Below the pieces are notes generated by a model. That model worked only from the letters and a program-made list of their open reading frames with translations, was not told the origin of the DNA and did no database searches. From Sinohyriopsis cumingii (Eukaryota; Mollusca; Bivalvia; Unionida; Unionidae), in NCBI GenBank assembly GCA_028554795.2, contig CM068842.1, positions 47,947,574 to 48,011,573 of the forward strand: 64,000 bases of DNA. The letters run 5' to 3'. Of this stretch, positions 13,040-25,496 are shown piece after piece. Position 1 is the first letter of the stretch, and each line of letters begins with the position of its first letter. The translations under genes and the position numbers were made by a program.

Positions 13040-13920
13040 AGAGTAGTGATAGCAAATCTTTTATGATGGCTCCCTTTGCCATAATACTGAAGGTTTAATC
13101 AACACCATTTTCAATCATGCTAAACTATATACCAAAAGAAGTCTCTTAGTGAAAACCCCAATGTCAACATGACCATCTGTTAAAAAGTACTGGGTTGCTA
13201 TTATGAGATTTTAAAAATGGCTCCAATAGCAGTCTTATTCGAGGTCTGGTCAGCACTATTTTCAGTTAAAACCAACTATATATCACAAGAAGTCTTTGAG
13301 TCAAAATTCCATGTCACTATGACTATCTATTTAGGAGAAGTAATGATAACATGATTTTCAAGATGGCAACTGTGGTGACCACACTGAAGGTCTAATCACC
13401 ACCATTTTCTTAAGAAAACCACTTTTCATATGAAGTATTTTAGTGAAAACCCCTTGTCAATGCATCCATCTGTTCAAAGAAGTCCAAATAATGACAATTT
13501 CAAGATGGCAACCATGGTGGCCACAATGAAGATCTAATCACCACTATTAAGACAAACCACTTTTCATATAAAGTATTTTAGTGAAAACCACTTGTCAACG
13601 CATCCATCTGTTCAAAGAAGTCCAATTAATAACACTTTCATGATGGCCACCATAGCAGACATTTAGAACCAATCATATATAATAAAAATTCGCCTTGGTA
13701 AAAACCTCATATTGCTGTGACTATGAACACACATTTAGAAGAAGTAATAACAAAATCGTCAGAATGGCCACCATGCTGACTATACTAGATCATATGTTAG
13801 AATGGCACCATTCTCATTTAGTACCAACTGGATCTTTGGGTTGAATCTATCTGTTAAGTTTCATTGCCCTACCTCTCCACCCCACCGCAGTAGTTTGGAA
13901 GGAGTTGTGGTAACAAACTT
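13040..13920. repeat. Dispersed ~130-bp repeat family, degraded tandem run
   Basis: Several diverged copies of a unit of roughly 130 bp lie head to tail. Landmarks are TTTTCAAGATGGCCACTATGG, CACCATTTTCATTTAGGACC, TCTTTTGGTGAAAACCCCAT and ATGACCATCTATTCAG. The same unit recurs at about 19.1-19.9, 22.5-22.7, 29.0-29.8 and 45.5-45.8 kb, so it is both locally tandem and dispersed. I could not place it in a named family. Confidence 0.8.
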
Positions 13921-14399
13921 GTGCTAAAAAGCAATGGACAGAAGGCAATCAAATAAGCTCTTTTAATCTTTGACCAATAGTTCTAAAAAAGGTTAAAGAT
14001 TAAGCTTGTTTTATAATAGTGAAACATAGGTAATCAAGCAATTTAAGGGATATAAAATTTCAGACCATACTGGATTACTGAGTGACAAAATCCATTACTG
14101 GTGCATACAGTGAGAAACCCATATTTAGGAGGTTAGCTAAAGAAACAGTTTTGTACTGGGATCTAAAACAGTGTAGGAGCAGATAACACAGGTTTCACTT
14201 TATGTCACACATACTAACAGAAATCAGGATATATTCAGGAATGTCTTGATTGTCATGATTGGTTTTGGTTAAAGTTTAATACATTAACTTTATATATCAT
14301 GTACAATTTTTTTCTCTCAATTAAACTACATGAAACTTGTAAGAAGGTAGCATAACCAACTAAAATTGCATCTCAATGACACGGTCATTCCAACCAATA

Positions 14400-15420
14400 T
14401 GGTGCTGTTCAGACACTCTTTCAACTGTCAATACAATTAAGACCTTTCCCAATCACAACTGACAAGACAACAGGATCCTCTTCCTCTAATCATCTGTAAG
14501 GACAATATGATCCTCTTTCCTAATAAAAACATTAAGATAATAAGACCCTCTTTCTCTAACCAACGGTCAAGACAACAGGATCCTCTTCCTCTAACCAACT
14601 GTCAGGACAATATGACCCTCTTCCTCTAAGCATCTATCAAGACAACAGGATCCTCTTCCTCTAACCATCTTCCAGGACAATATGATCCTCTTTCCTAATA
14701 CAAACATTAAGACAGTAAGACCCTCTTCCTCCAACTAACTGTCAAGACAATATGATCCTCATCCTCTAACCATCTGTCATGACAATACGATCCTCCTTCC
14801 TAATACAAATGTTAAGACAATAAGACCCTCTTCCTCTAACCAACTGTCAAGACAACATGGACCTCTTCTTCTAACCAACTGACAAGATTATATGACTCTC
14901 CTCCCTGAACCAAATGTCAAGACAACATGACCCTCATCCTCAATGCAACTGTCAATACAATCAGACCTTTGTCCCCAATCCAACTGTCAGACCAAAGGAA
15001 CCCCTTCCCCAATTTGACAACAAGACAACAGGAATTTCTGGCATAATCCAACTGCCATGACAACAGGAAGCTCTTCTCGAATTCAATTTTCAGTGCAATT
15101 GGGCTTTGTTTGCCATGTCAAGACAATAGCACCCTCTTCCAAAATCCAACTGTTGAGACAATAGGGTACTCTTTCCCATGTAAAGACAATAAGACCAATT
15201 TCCCCTAACTTACTGGCAACACAGAGGACTCTCTTCCCCTAATTAACTCTTAAGATCACAGATTCTTCCCAAATCCAACTGTCAAAACAATTGCACACTC
15301 TTCTCCTTACCAAAAGTCTGGACAAATCTGACACTCTTACTTTAACCCATTATCATGACAACAGGATAATAGGGTCCCTGTTCCCCAATCCAAATGTTAA
15401 GATAATAATACCATCTTGGT
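14400..15420. repeat. Old degenerate tandem repeat, unit ~36-40 bp
   Basis: Many diverged copies based on CAACTGTCAAGACAACAGGA followed by TCCTCTTCCTCTAACCA. The strand is pyrimidine-rich. Copies are clearest at 14450-14900 and decay towards 15.4 kb, as in an old array no longer being homogenised. Confidence 0.85.
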
Positions 15421-15824
15421 CAGACCATATTGGCAATGTTTGTACTACCTATGCTTGTACCCTATGATCTGGAATTGGCAATGTTTATACTACTTACGTG
15501 TTTCAATGCAAATATTTCTGGGTGTTAAAAGTCACCTCTAAACAACTTGCTTGACTTGTATATTAAGTTGGTCAAAATATCTTGAACAGTTTGAGAGTTG
15601 TGCTCTGGAAATTTAAAAAAAATATTTACAGACTGACAGACAGGAGAGACAAACAAATGGATACTGCACTAGCCAAATCCCTCCTCTCAAATCACTGGAG
15701 GATAATAAAAAAAGTATTTAATATCATGAAATAAGTATTATAGATATTACTGAATTTCTTAGGTGTTTTATTTTTATAAAATTATCAAATGTTTAAAGCA
15801 AACAAATTTTATTTTAATATTCAG

Positions 15825-16151
15825 CTTTGTTACACTGAAAGGGTTGCAGACAGTTCCGGAAAAAGGAAATGGCAGGTGTACAAGTCAACCCATAGTGTAC
15901 CATTACATAACAAGGACCACGTGTACATACATTCAGATAACATTTGGATCTTTCAGGTTTGTTTAAATTAAAAAACCTGAAACCAGTCAAAGACAAAAAA
16001 TCTTTGTCCAGATTTTTTACTTTTTTATATGAACTCAGTCACTCCCAAAGATTGCCTAAGGCTGTTATTTATATAATTAAAACTAATTTACTTGTTTTTC
16101 AGGTGTGACAAGCATGCTGTCAAAAGAATTTTCTCACTGGTCTGTGAATGA
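15825..16151 (+). CDS. Weak candidate exon pair
   Basis: Segment one (15825-15956) follows TATTCAG and ends at TTTCAG before GTTTGT. Segment two (16103-16151) follows the strong acceptor CTTGTTTTTCAG. Joined in phase 2 they read through TVPEKGNGRC, YHYITRTTC and ITFGSFRCDKHAV to a stop. The cysteine spacing and the FGSF motif faintly recall a Kunitz-type fold, but the first cysteine is absent and I would not assign it. Segment one is also open in a second plus frame and on the minus strand, which weakens the case. Confidence 0.2.
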
Positions 16152-17009
16152 ACTGCAGCTTTCAACACCCTACTCCTATATTTACTCTGTTGACAGACTT
16201 ATCTACCCCACACATGATTACCTGACAAATTAATTTGCATCATATTTCAATCAGGTTTTACCTGCAAGTGCAGTTTTTGAGATAAAGCATTTTACCTGAA
16301 CTCAAGCCTGAATAAGTCTTTCAGAAGAAAGCAGTTCCAAGTTTAAGTACTTTTTTAAAAGTCAGACCCAAATTTTTTGATAATATCAGAAGTGGTTCTT
16401 GGTGCTTATCTGGACAACTAAATCTTACTGTAGTAAGAGTTTGTTCATGTGTACTACAGTGAATCACAATATATTAGTGATTGTAATATTTTACAAAATT
16501 GTCATGAACTTAAGAATGTTTACAAGAAATAATGTTGTGGTTGTTTTGTACAAAATATAAATTAATTTGGACATCCCACACTGTCATTTGCATTCTGATA
16601 ACTGCCTTGTTTGGAAATGAGGATATACAATTCTTTTTGCACGTGTTTATAGTATAACATGCAATCACACATCTTGTACAGTTATATAACATCATCACTG
16701 GAAAAATATATATTTTTGCACATCAGTAATTCACTATGACTGCATGTTACTAATATGATGAAATTTAAAAACAGTACTGAAATATTGTGATTCACATCAT
16801 TTGATTCAGATAAACTGAGGGTGTGGCAGCCTTAACCTTAGATGTTTATGCTTATTATAAGTCAGTACACAACTGACACTGAAATCTACTAACCTTGAAA
16901 CTTAACCCCTGACCATATTGACCTGTGTAACTATCAATTGATTTCATTACAATAAAGATTACAGTAACTTAAGATGGGTAAATTTTACCATATATAAGTC
17001 ACGTATAAG

Positions 17010-17185
17010 TCATGTCCAATTACTGTTGCATAATGTGCCAGCTCATCTAGATCCATTTGATTTTTACTTATTTCTCCTAACAAACTGCAAACTGCACAGA
17101 CCTAGATCTGCTGGAGCATTACAAGTTGGCAGATCTGGATCTATGCAGTTTGAAGTTGGACTTGACTTTTAATAAGGTATACTTT
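17010..17185. repeat. Dispersed element M copy (17.0 kb)
   Basis: Shares GCATAATGTGCCAG, CTCCTAACAAACTGCA, GACCTAGATCTGCTGG and ATGCAGTTTGAAGTTGGACT with copies near 34.54, 54.15 and 63.69 kb. Each copy contains two inverted arms around 'GCACATTATG...CAGATC' and 'GATCTGCTGGCACATTATG', so single strands could fold. A small non-autonomous element is the likely identity; the family is unknown. Confidence 0.6.
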
Positions 17186-18647
17186 CACTAAGTCAAGAAA
17201 GCAACATGATAAAGTATATGTTGATTTGTCAAGATCAACTGTAGAATAACCATTAATCTCTGAACAATACAGTATCATGAATTGTATAACAAAATATCTC
17301 AGTTAAGTATAGGATTGAAAAATTATCAAAGCAGAGAAATCCATATCTACTCATTTGAAAGGCATTTTTATAAACTCAAAAATATTATTAATTCATTGAA
17401 GTAATTTAAATAATTTATAGTGAAAACTTCATGAAATGTTGATTCAAGGGAACAAGGATGTAACAGTTTGATTTTGCATCAGTTATATAGTGAAATATGC
17501 CTAGGTGTAAGACCATCAGTGACCCATACTGCTTTGAACTCTGACAAGCATTCCATAAATAATTATGTAATGATTCACACACGCAAGATCAAGTTCAGTA
17601 AAGATGATGTTGATTTCAATAAAGGCATTAATGCATGATTTAAAAACATTCATGATTTACTAATAGAAAGATAGAACAATAAACAAATAGAGAAGCAAAA
17701 TAATGTGAAGGTTGGTAAGATCAGAAATTCACAGACACAGGGCAAACTCCATCAAAGTTTCTCTATTATTCACTGACATCAAAAGGTTGATTGGCATACA
17801 GTAATGAACAGCTGACATCCAACTGATGCAGAAAAGAAACTGTTTTGAAATTTTGATAAAGAAGTTGACAAAGAATATGACAGCATGCTCTTCAAAATAA
17901 TAGTAATGAATTACTCTCCTACACAAAACCAAAATATGCCAAAAATATGATGCAGATAAAAAAAATCCAATTATGGGATTAACGACTCTTTATGGGAGAA
18001 AATGTATAAAATATGACAAAAACAAATATTTCACCCAAAAATGTATCTCCCTTCAGATACATGCAGACTCTATCATAGGGGACCTAACTCTTGAAATATC
18101 AGATCAAGATGACAAGAAAATAATTAATAATCCCGATCTTCATGCTTCTCAGTTTCCACTCCATCAGAAGCTCCAAGTTTTGTTTTCACAAGAAGATATT
18201 GCTACAAATTGATCGGCAGATGTACTAATTAATGAATGGACTGAAATGACTACACTGTATAATACATTCTGAGTCATACTGAGAAGAAAAGGAAAAAGTC
18301 CCTCAAAGGAACTGATACTCTACTGGCTGAAAAGAATTTCCAGGAATCCATGACAACATTGTTTTACTTTCCTTTTATTCTTGTTTACCATAACAATCTC
18401 TGCTGCTACTTACAAACTCCAACATACAAAATTTGGTAACAAAAATATTTTCTTACAAGTCTGAAGTAACATGTTCACAAGATACCTGTAAGTGCATGAC
18501 CTTTGATGTTAAATCTGATATCATGATAGAAAATCACTCATCTCAGCCATGTTAAGATAGACCTACATTTTAATTTTTGTTAAATCTGTAATTAAATATT
18601 TGCTTGGGAAAAAAATAAGGTATTTAAATGGAATTATTCAAGATATT

Positions 18648-18651
<4 letters not shown>

Positions 18652-18729
<78 letters not shown>
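18652..18729. repeat. (TA)n microsatellite
   Basis: About 39 uninterrupted TA dinucleotides, able to extrude a cruciform. The assembled length may be unreliable because such tracts slip. Confidence 0.98.
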
Positions 18730-18732
<3 letters not shown>

Positions 18733-19084
18733 TGGATCAAATTTGATTAAAAATCATTCATACATGTTTGTGTCATCATGCCCACAAACAAGTTCAGTTT
18801 AAAACCTAAATCAAAACTGTTGATCTTAAAATCAATGTCAGTGCAAACTAACAATTTATTCATTACAATGTAACTAAGTACAAAGTCTGGTCAAAATTCA
18901 CTTACATTGTACAAGTCATTGTGTTCATAAACTCAATCAATTACAAACATGCAAAACAATGGACATGGCTTTGGCTTGACTCCAGGATCAATGTAGTTTC
19001 GAAAACTCCTTCACAAAAGTGCAGATGTGCTCTGAACCATTTGCATGCAGAACCAGTTTCGTGTGTATATTACAGAAAGTGTTT
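18730..19084. other. Unremarkable
   Basis: Nothing recognised. An open frame starting at 18921 runs into the adjoining dispersed repeat and is not supported. Confidence 0.4.
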
Positions 19085-19880
19085 CAATGAAATCTCCAGG
19101 TCAATGTCATCTTTCATGCAAGAGGAGTAGTGATAACAAGTTTCAAGATGGCCACTATAGTAACTATATTAGATGTCCAGAAGTGTGAATTTCACATAGA
19201 ACCAACAAAATAAAAGAAGTAATTTTGGTTAAAACTCCATGTCAGCAAAACCATCTATTCAGGAGAAGAAGTAATAACACAATTTTCAAGAGGCCATCAG
19301 AGGCATATAGGATTGGCATCATTTTCATTGAGTCCAACAAGTCCTCATAAGAAATCTTTTGGTGAAAACCCACATGTCAATATGACCATCCATTCCAGTA
19401 TAAATAACAAGATTTTCAAGATGGTCACCTTGGCAGCTACATGTATACGTGAAAATCAGACTGGTATCATTTTTATAGGACCATCTAGATATCATCAGAA
19501 GTTTTATGGTGGAAACATCAGGTAGACATGACCTTTTGTTCTGTAGGGGTAACAATAATTTTTTTTTAAAGATGGCTGTTGTCATGGATATGCCATATCA
19601 GCATTTTCATTTAGGACCAAGCAGACATCAAAAGAATTCTTTTAGTCAAATCCCACATCAATATGGCCATACATTGTAGTGGAGCTGTGATAAGATTTTC
19701 ACGATGGTCACTGTGGCAGCCATATTGGATTTACATTTAGGCAGTGCAAGAAATATTTTTTTTTTCAAGATGCTTGACAGTACCTCCAAGTAGTTCAAAA
19801 GGAGTTGTGATAGTGAATGGATGAATGGATGGCTGACAGCCATGACATCATCAGAAAAGTGCTTCTGGTCTAAGATCATC
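19085..19880. repeat. Dispersed ~130-bp repeat family, second tandem run
   Basis: Five to six diverged copies of the unit described at 13040-13920, with the same landmarks (TTTCAAGATGGCCACTATAG, CACATAGAACCAAC, GTGAAAACCCACATGTCAAT). Short open frames on both strands here come from repeat copies. Confidence 0.8.
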
Positions 19881-20511
19881 AGCGCTAACAAACCATAAAA
19901 AAGTGAAAATTATCTGAAATTCATTAAAAATATTTATTTCTTGGTATAAAGTTGCATTACAAATAATCTAATTATGAATGCAAAATGTTGTAAATAAATC
20001 AAAACATTGTATAAAATACTGTTCAGTATCAACATAACTGTTAAAAATAAATTTGATGCATTATGTAAGCTATATCACACAGTTTAACATTCAACAAAAG
20101 CACAAGAAAATATGAATGAGTCAAAAGGTCTTAAATTATTGGAAAAAAATCAGCGGACGTGCATGCAACTGCACACACATTATTAAATAACTAGTAATTA
20201 TAAAAAAAACCAGAACAATGAGATAAAAGTAACAATAATGTTAAAGAGGGTATATAAATATTTTCTAAATAACACATATTTCTCATTCAGGTATGTACAT
20301 GATGTTTCACTAAGAAACAAATCTAATGAATAAAAAAGGTTATAGCTAATGTATACTAAGGTGATGTAAATAAATTTAATACTTAAATTTGAAAATTTTA
20401 TGGATAATTATCACAGTGCATGCCATACAGGTCACGAAGGCATTCATTACTATTTCAGTAATGGGTGTCATTGTTTGAGTTCATCGAAATGTCTGCCAAA
20501 CAAAAACATTA
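19881..20511. other. Unremarkable AT-rich stretch
   Basis: No gene or repeat recognised. Confidence 0.5.
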
Positions 20512-20611
20512 GGGACATAACTGTCCAATTAGGCACATAAATTGTCCACTTAGGCATATAAATTATCTAATTAGGCATATACATTGTCCAATTAAGCACA
20601 TAAATTGTCCA
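20512..20611. repeat. 21-bp tandem repeat, ~5 copies
   Basis: The unit is close to AGGCACATAAATTGTCCAAT plus T, with point variants (CATATA, TATCTAATT). Confidence 0.85.
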
Positions 20612-21913
20612 CTCAGAAGCCTATTTATAACTCTTTTGGACAAACAAGGATTTCATGATGCAGATATACAAGTTCTCAAGCAGGAAGCAAGATGCCAGCC
20701 TGCCTATCAAAACAATCTTGTATCTAACTAACCAATCAGGTACCTTTTTAGTACTAATATAAGTACCCCTACTTCAGGGATGGGGCACTAAAATGAGCCT
20801 ATATGTATCAAGGGAGCAGTGAATCACAGCCTGTGATTTTTCAACATTTTGGCAAACAGTTTGAAAATGTTCCATACGTATACTGAAGAAATTAAAATGT
20901 CCTCATATTTAATACCAGAAACTATGAATTTTATTGGAGAATTATGTGTAAAATAGCCTTTACCTTCTTCATACACTATTTTTTTGGGATCTGCCATATA
21001 TGTTCATCCAAGAACTACTTCCATTTTCAGCCTCATTTTATCATATGCCATAAAAGGACATTACATCCTTATTTGGAAATGTAAACAGATTATAGTAAAT
21101 ATTGTATGCATTTAATAATGTATTGTTGGCTAGCTAAATATGGTATATCATGCATCATTTGGGAAACAAATTACTACAATAATCTCATGTTATCTGTCAT
21201 GGTGGACAAAGTATAATTAGAATAAAGACACCAATATAATTTACCTTATATATGCTTAATAACTTTATGATAAAGAAAGAAAATTCTAGTCAGTCACCAA
21301 TTAAAGAACCTCTTCAACTGTCTAAGGGTTGAGAGACTTGAAAAGTGACATCTGTTCGAAGTTGAGGTACTAAGCTGGGCATTGTAAATAGAGAATGCTT
21401 TGAGGTATTTCTCCTTTTTCATCCCTTGTAGCAAGCTTAGCTTGGTCTAAATGCAAGTAAGCCATGTTTATAGGAAGGATGTTGTCCGAGTCATAATGTT
21501 GGGTGGGTGACAGGATGTTTGATCCACATGACCTGTCCATGTATCACCTGTGTGAGATGATAATTTGTTTTGCTTGTTCCCTCACTGATCATTAAGAGAT
21601 GTTGAGTCAAATCTTAAGGAGGAAGGCCCATATGTATTGCCAACAATGAGGAGTCCTGTGGTGGCGACAAAGGTGCTGAAGCTGTCTTTGCTGTTTAACC
21701 TCCCTTATTCACCAAAGATTACCCCACTGAGGACATGTCAGCATGTAAGCCTATGGTGTCTTCATCCTTAGCCATGCATTTCTGTGCTTTGATCATGGTC
21801 TAATGTGTAACACAAAATAAGTGTGGCATCCGGATGCTAAATATACTAGTCGAGAAAACTCAAATGTTTGTAGCCAACATTGTGGAATTAAACATATATT
21901 AAGAGTTTTCTAT
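20612..21913. other. Unremarkable stretch
   Basis: No exon, RNA gene or repeat family recognised. The GC content around 21.3-21.8 kb is a little higher than its surroundings, but no splice-bounded frame stands out. Confidence 0.4.
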
Positions 21914-22197
21914 AGGTCACATAGGCTACCGATGTAAATACCTCATAGGTACCTAATAGGTCACATAGACTACCCATGGAAATACCTAATAGGTACCTAA
22001 TAGGTCACATAGGCTACCCATGCAAATACCTAATAGGCACCTAATAGGTCACATAGGCTACCCATGCAAATACCTAATAGGTACCTAATAGGTCACATAG
22101 GCTACCCATGTAAATACCTAAGAGGTACCTAACAGGTCACATAGGCTACCCATGCAAATACCTAATAGGTCACACAGGCTACCCATGTAAATACCTA
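21914..22197. repeat. 44-bp minisatellite, ~6.5 copies
   Basis: The unit contains AGGTCACATAGGCTACCCAT and AAATACCTAATAGGTACCTA. The last copy lacks the second half (a 28-bp partial unit). It includes a small internal palindrome, TAGGTACCTA, in most copies. Confidence 0.93.
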
Positions 22198-22479
22198 AGT
22201 ATAATTAAATGTGTAATAATGATAAAGTGTGATAAAATTGTAAACGCAAAGCTTTGTCAACAGAGAAAGAAAGACAAGTCAGAAATATAAATGGAGCATA
22301 TTTTCCTTAGAAGTGAGAACTTCTCCAGCTTGTATCAAAGTTGATTCTGGCTTTGGGAAAGTCTTTCATGGTGACAGAATGCTTCTTAGCACAAGCAGAA
22401 GTAGTGACTGAGATAATTCACGGGTTTTGCCACCAATCCCTATATCAAGGGGAGATCATTCTTCCCAATCACCATTTAC

Positions 22480-22745
22480 ATTCAGTACCAGCAAACTGTT
22501 CACTGCTGTGGCCATACTGAATATCAGATGTGCACAATTTTTTATTTAAAAACTAACATACTGCTATGACTTTCTGTTTAAGAGAGGTAGTGATAACAAG
22601 ATTTTGAAGATGGCTGTAGTGGCCATACTGAATATCAGATGTGCACCATTTTCATTTAGTACCAGCCGGACATCATAAGACATCTTGTAGTGAAAATACC
22701 ATGCTTTTATGATCATCCATTTAGGCCGAGTAACAATAAAATATT
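22480..22745. repeat. Dispersed ~130-bp repeat family, two copies
   Basis: Two adjacent copies share GGCCATACTGAATATCAGAT and the ATTTTGAAGATGGC landmark with the runs at 13.0 and 19.1 kb. Confidence 0.75.
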
Positions 22746-22915
22746 AGTAATAGAAAACAATCACTAGTACCATACATTTGTTGCTTTGTAGAAATACCAA
22801 GCATGTAATTAGCTATTGTTATTTCCCTTTCAATGATTTGGTATCTGTTTTATTGCATTCTGTGGTCACAATAAGCTGAATGTTAAACACCGTGTGTGTG
22901 TGTATGTATGTATGT

Positions 22916-23315
22916 ACAAAGTATTCCCTCACTATAATAGTCATGAAAACCCCATGTGAGAACTGATAAAGTATTCCCTCACTACAATACTTTAGTGAAA
23001 ACCCCATGTAGGAACTGATACAGTTGTTGTTGTTGTTCTAGGGTTTAACGCCATTTTTCAGCACAAGATAGGCTATACATGGCGGCCAGTATAACTGGTG
23101 GAGGAAGAACTCTGGAAAACCCAGGGAAGAACCACCAACCCACGAGAAACTACTGGCAGGCTTTCCCACATACCCACGCGAGCCGTGCCTTGGACTTGAA
23201 CCCATGCAGACAGAGGTGAGATGGCAGTGATCCGGGATGGTGAGCGATTCAGACCACTTGGCCACGAACTGATACAGAATTCCCTCCCTATAATATTCTT
23301 CATGGAACCCATAAA
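22916..23315. repeat. ~50-bp tandem repeat split by a SINE
   Basis: Copies of AAAGTATTCCCTCACTATAA followed by GAAAACCCCATGTGAGAACTGATA lie at about 22916 and 22969. A third (ATTCCCTCCCTATAATATTC) lies beyond the SINE at 23024-23265. The SINE therefore landed inside an existing array. Confidence 0.8.
23024..23265 (-). mobile_element. tRNA-derived SINE, family B, with 12-bp TSD
   Basis: 242 bp, inserted in minus orientation. Read on the minus strand it begins with a tRNA-like head: box A near TGGCCAAGTGGTCTGAATCG and box B at GGGTTCAAGTCC. It continues through a body ending GGCGTTAAACCCTAG and finishes in an (AAC)n tail, seen as (GTT)n at 23024-23035. The target-site duplication GAACTGATACAG is at 23012-23023 and 23266-23277. 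Intact box B and a perfect TSD suggest a fairly recent insertion. The open frames on the minus strand here are shadows. Confidence 0.93.
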
Positions 23316-23377
23316 AGTGGACCACCTAACAGAAGGTCTCCTAATTTTGTATACTACTATTAAATAATAAGTGGGAT

Positions 23378-24024
23378 CCATGGCAGACCTGCCAACCCTG
23401 ATGAGTCTGTCTTAGTAAGGCAGTTGATTTTTTTCCCTTAAGATTGATCAGTTTTCAGTAAGGTGTAACGAAATATCAATAACTGCTACTGTAAAGCTGG
23501 AAAACATAATTAAAAATGTGATGCAGCGAAGATAAACATCATGTTCAACTGAAAAGTTTGTAAAGGATGCAATCATATCTCCCACCATGAGACATAATCA
23601 AATTGGCACATGATGTCCAATAAATGTAATTGTGGCCTTTCCAGCTTTTATTCACAAAGAATCTGAATACTCCTTTTTATTCTTCTGTGTTGATTATTAA
23701 CTCTTTTTTAGAAGCTTTTTTTACCCTTTTGTAATAAACATGCACTGCTTTCTGGATGCCATTTTGTTAAAAATTCTAAAATCAACAGTTTGATCATGCA
23801 GATGCTTTTCATGAACAAATAGGTGTAGTTTAAAGCATCTGGGGTGCTGCTGCTAATATGAAACCCCAGATCCAAATCAAGCATGGATGGACCAAATATC
23901 TGGAATTTTTGGCAGCGATAATTTTTCCACAGTTTTTGCTTGTATATCATCATAAGTCTGTAACTTAAGGATAATTTTCACAAGACTTACAGCAAGATCA
24001 TAAGGATTGGCAGGTCTGTCATGG
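23378..24024. mobile_element. Non-autonomous TIR element, 647 bp
   Basis: The left end reads CCATGGCAGACCTGCCAACC and the right end, reverse-complemented, reads CCATGACAGACCTGCCAATC. This is a near-perfect inverted repeat of about 22 bp (with CT following on both arms) and only two mismatches. The interior has no transposase frame; an 81-codon minus frame at 23708-23953 lacks a recognised domain. It is a MITE-like DNA transposon. A further segment at 39592-39601 (GGCAGGTCTG) may be a relic of the same end. The superfamily is not assigned because the target duplication is unclear. Confidence 0.8.
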
Positions 24025-24299
24025 CCATACCAACCTTATACTGAGGTGGCTTAAGATAAGGAGGTACTGCACGCCAAAAAAATAAAAACTAATAGTAAAA
24101 CATTCCCTAAGCATAATGCTATTAATGAAAGTCACACAAGTTTATTACCTTGAAAGCTTGGCTATCTAGGATATGCTGTCAATATAATGTGGTAATGTAC
24201 ACAAAAACACCAAAAAATGTTTAATAAATGACAGTAAACAACATTAGTACTGATTTTCATCAACCATGAAATAAAATCAAAGGAAATGCAAGTATGCCA

Positions 24300-24960
24300 G
24301 AGCTTCTATATTGTGCCCATAATCAAAGCATTGCTGTAAAATGTGTGACCTTCAGGCCAAGGTCAAAAGGTTAAGCAAACATGTCAGAGAATGAACTGTC
24401 TTATCTTAAATATAAATGATTAATCCAACATAGAAAGAAAATCCATCAAGGTGTTTAGGAAATATAAGCAAATACAAGTAGTTTAACATTTCCTAAGACT
24501 TTGACCTTCACCCTGAAGCCAAAGAGGCATACATGCATGACACAAAATGAATGGTCTCACCTTCATCCTGATTCAACCCAAGTATAAAGAAGATCCAATA
24601 AGGTGTTTTAGGAAATAAAAGAAAATGGAAACATGTTAATCAAAACCTTAATGTAAGTTTCCCTGACTATGACCTTGACTCCTAGGCCAAAGGGTAAGTG
24701 TGCATTTGGTAGAATGGACTGTCTTAGCTTCATAATGATTCATCTAAAGTATGAACAGAATCTCTCAAGGGCTTTAGGAAAAATAGGCAATGGCAATTCT
24801 TTAACTTTAGCCTTGATGCATATTTTGTATGACTGAGAATGACCTTAACCCAAAGGTAAAAGAAGCAATGCAAGGGCATGAAAAAATGAAATATCATAAT
24901 GAAGCCAAGAAAAAAAAAGGGTTTAGAAAATAATATGAAAATAAAAACGTCAACTCCTGA
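24300..24960. repeat. Dispersed 'GACCTTGACC' repeat family
   Basis: Three or four diverged ~170-bp copies carry ATGACCTTGACYCCTAGGCC, AAGAGGCATACATGCATGAC, ATGGACTGTCTTA and ATGATTCATCTAAAGTATGA. Related degraded copies lie at 36.6-36.9 and 57.3-58.7 kb. Family not named; non-coding. Confidence 0.65.
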
Positions 24961-25158
24961 TGCCATTGCCATCAGAAAAGTTACTCCTATGTCTCACTTC
25001 CCACTAACGTGGGCTCAACAAAAATAAACTGTTAGGCATTATAGTAGTGTTCACTCTACTGTCAAGACTTGCTGAACATAGAACTTATTTCAGCTCATTT
25101 TCATAACTCTCACTGGAATCAATAACTCATGTAAATCATTTATATATGCCACAAAGAG

Positions 25159-25496
25159 TCAATCCAATATAGCATTCACAATATTCTCAAGGAACTCTCT
25201 CAAGGTATGTCCAAGTCCAAGTCTGCGATACACATGGGACAGCTTCTGTTGTCTTAGCAACCAATTCAATGCACTGACCATGTGAACTGGGAGAAAAACA
25301 AAGGTCACTTTGTTGTCAGGTTCGCGGATGTAAATAGTCTGGCTCAGTTGCTGCTCAAAGTCTTTGATATCCAGCTCCATTTCTGGTGTAACTTTCAATC
25401 CATCATTATGAAAAGAACGGTACACGATGTCAATGAATGTGATTAAAACAGCCATAGTTGCCAGAACTCTTTCTGCATTCCTGCAGATTTCCTGAT
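25159..25496 (-). CDS. RS gene, terminal exon
   Basis: The acceptor is GCTTAATTACAG. It encodes 112 residues from DQEICRNAERVLATMAVLIT to ENIVNAILD and a TGA at 25159-25161. The composition is that of a folded helical domain (DIVYRSFHNDG, FVFLPVHMVSALNWLLRQQ, HTLREFLENIV). It is the best-conserved-looking part of the protein and the best query for naming the family. An AATAAA close downstream on the minus strand was not found. Confidence 0.9.

Larger units (their letters stand above)
15421..18651. other. Mostly unremarkable stretch
   Basis: No confident gene. It contains a weak splice-bounded open segment pair (15825-16151) and one copy of a dispersed element (about 17010-17185), both listed separately. 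The open frame at 17973-18212 (79 codons, plus strand) has no domain, splice context or start context that I trust. Confidence 0.4.

Noticed and set aside
23038-23381. 95- and 102-codon minus-strand genes
   Set aside because: They lie across SINE family B and its flanks.
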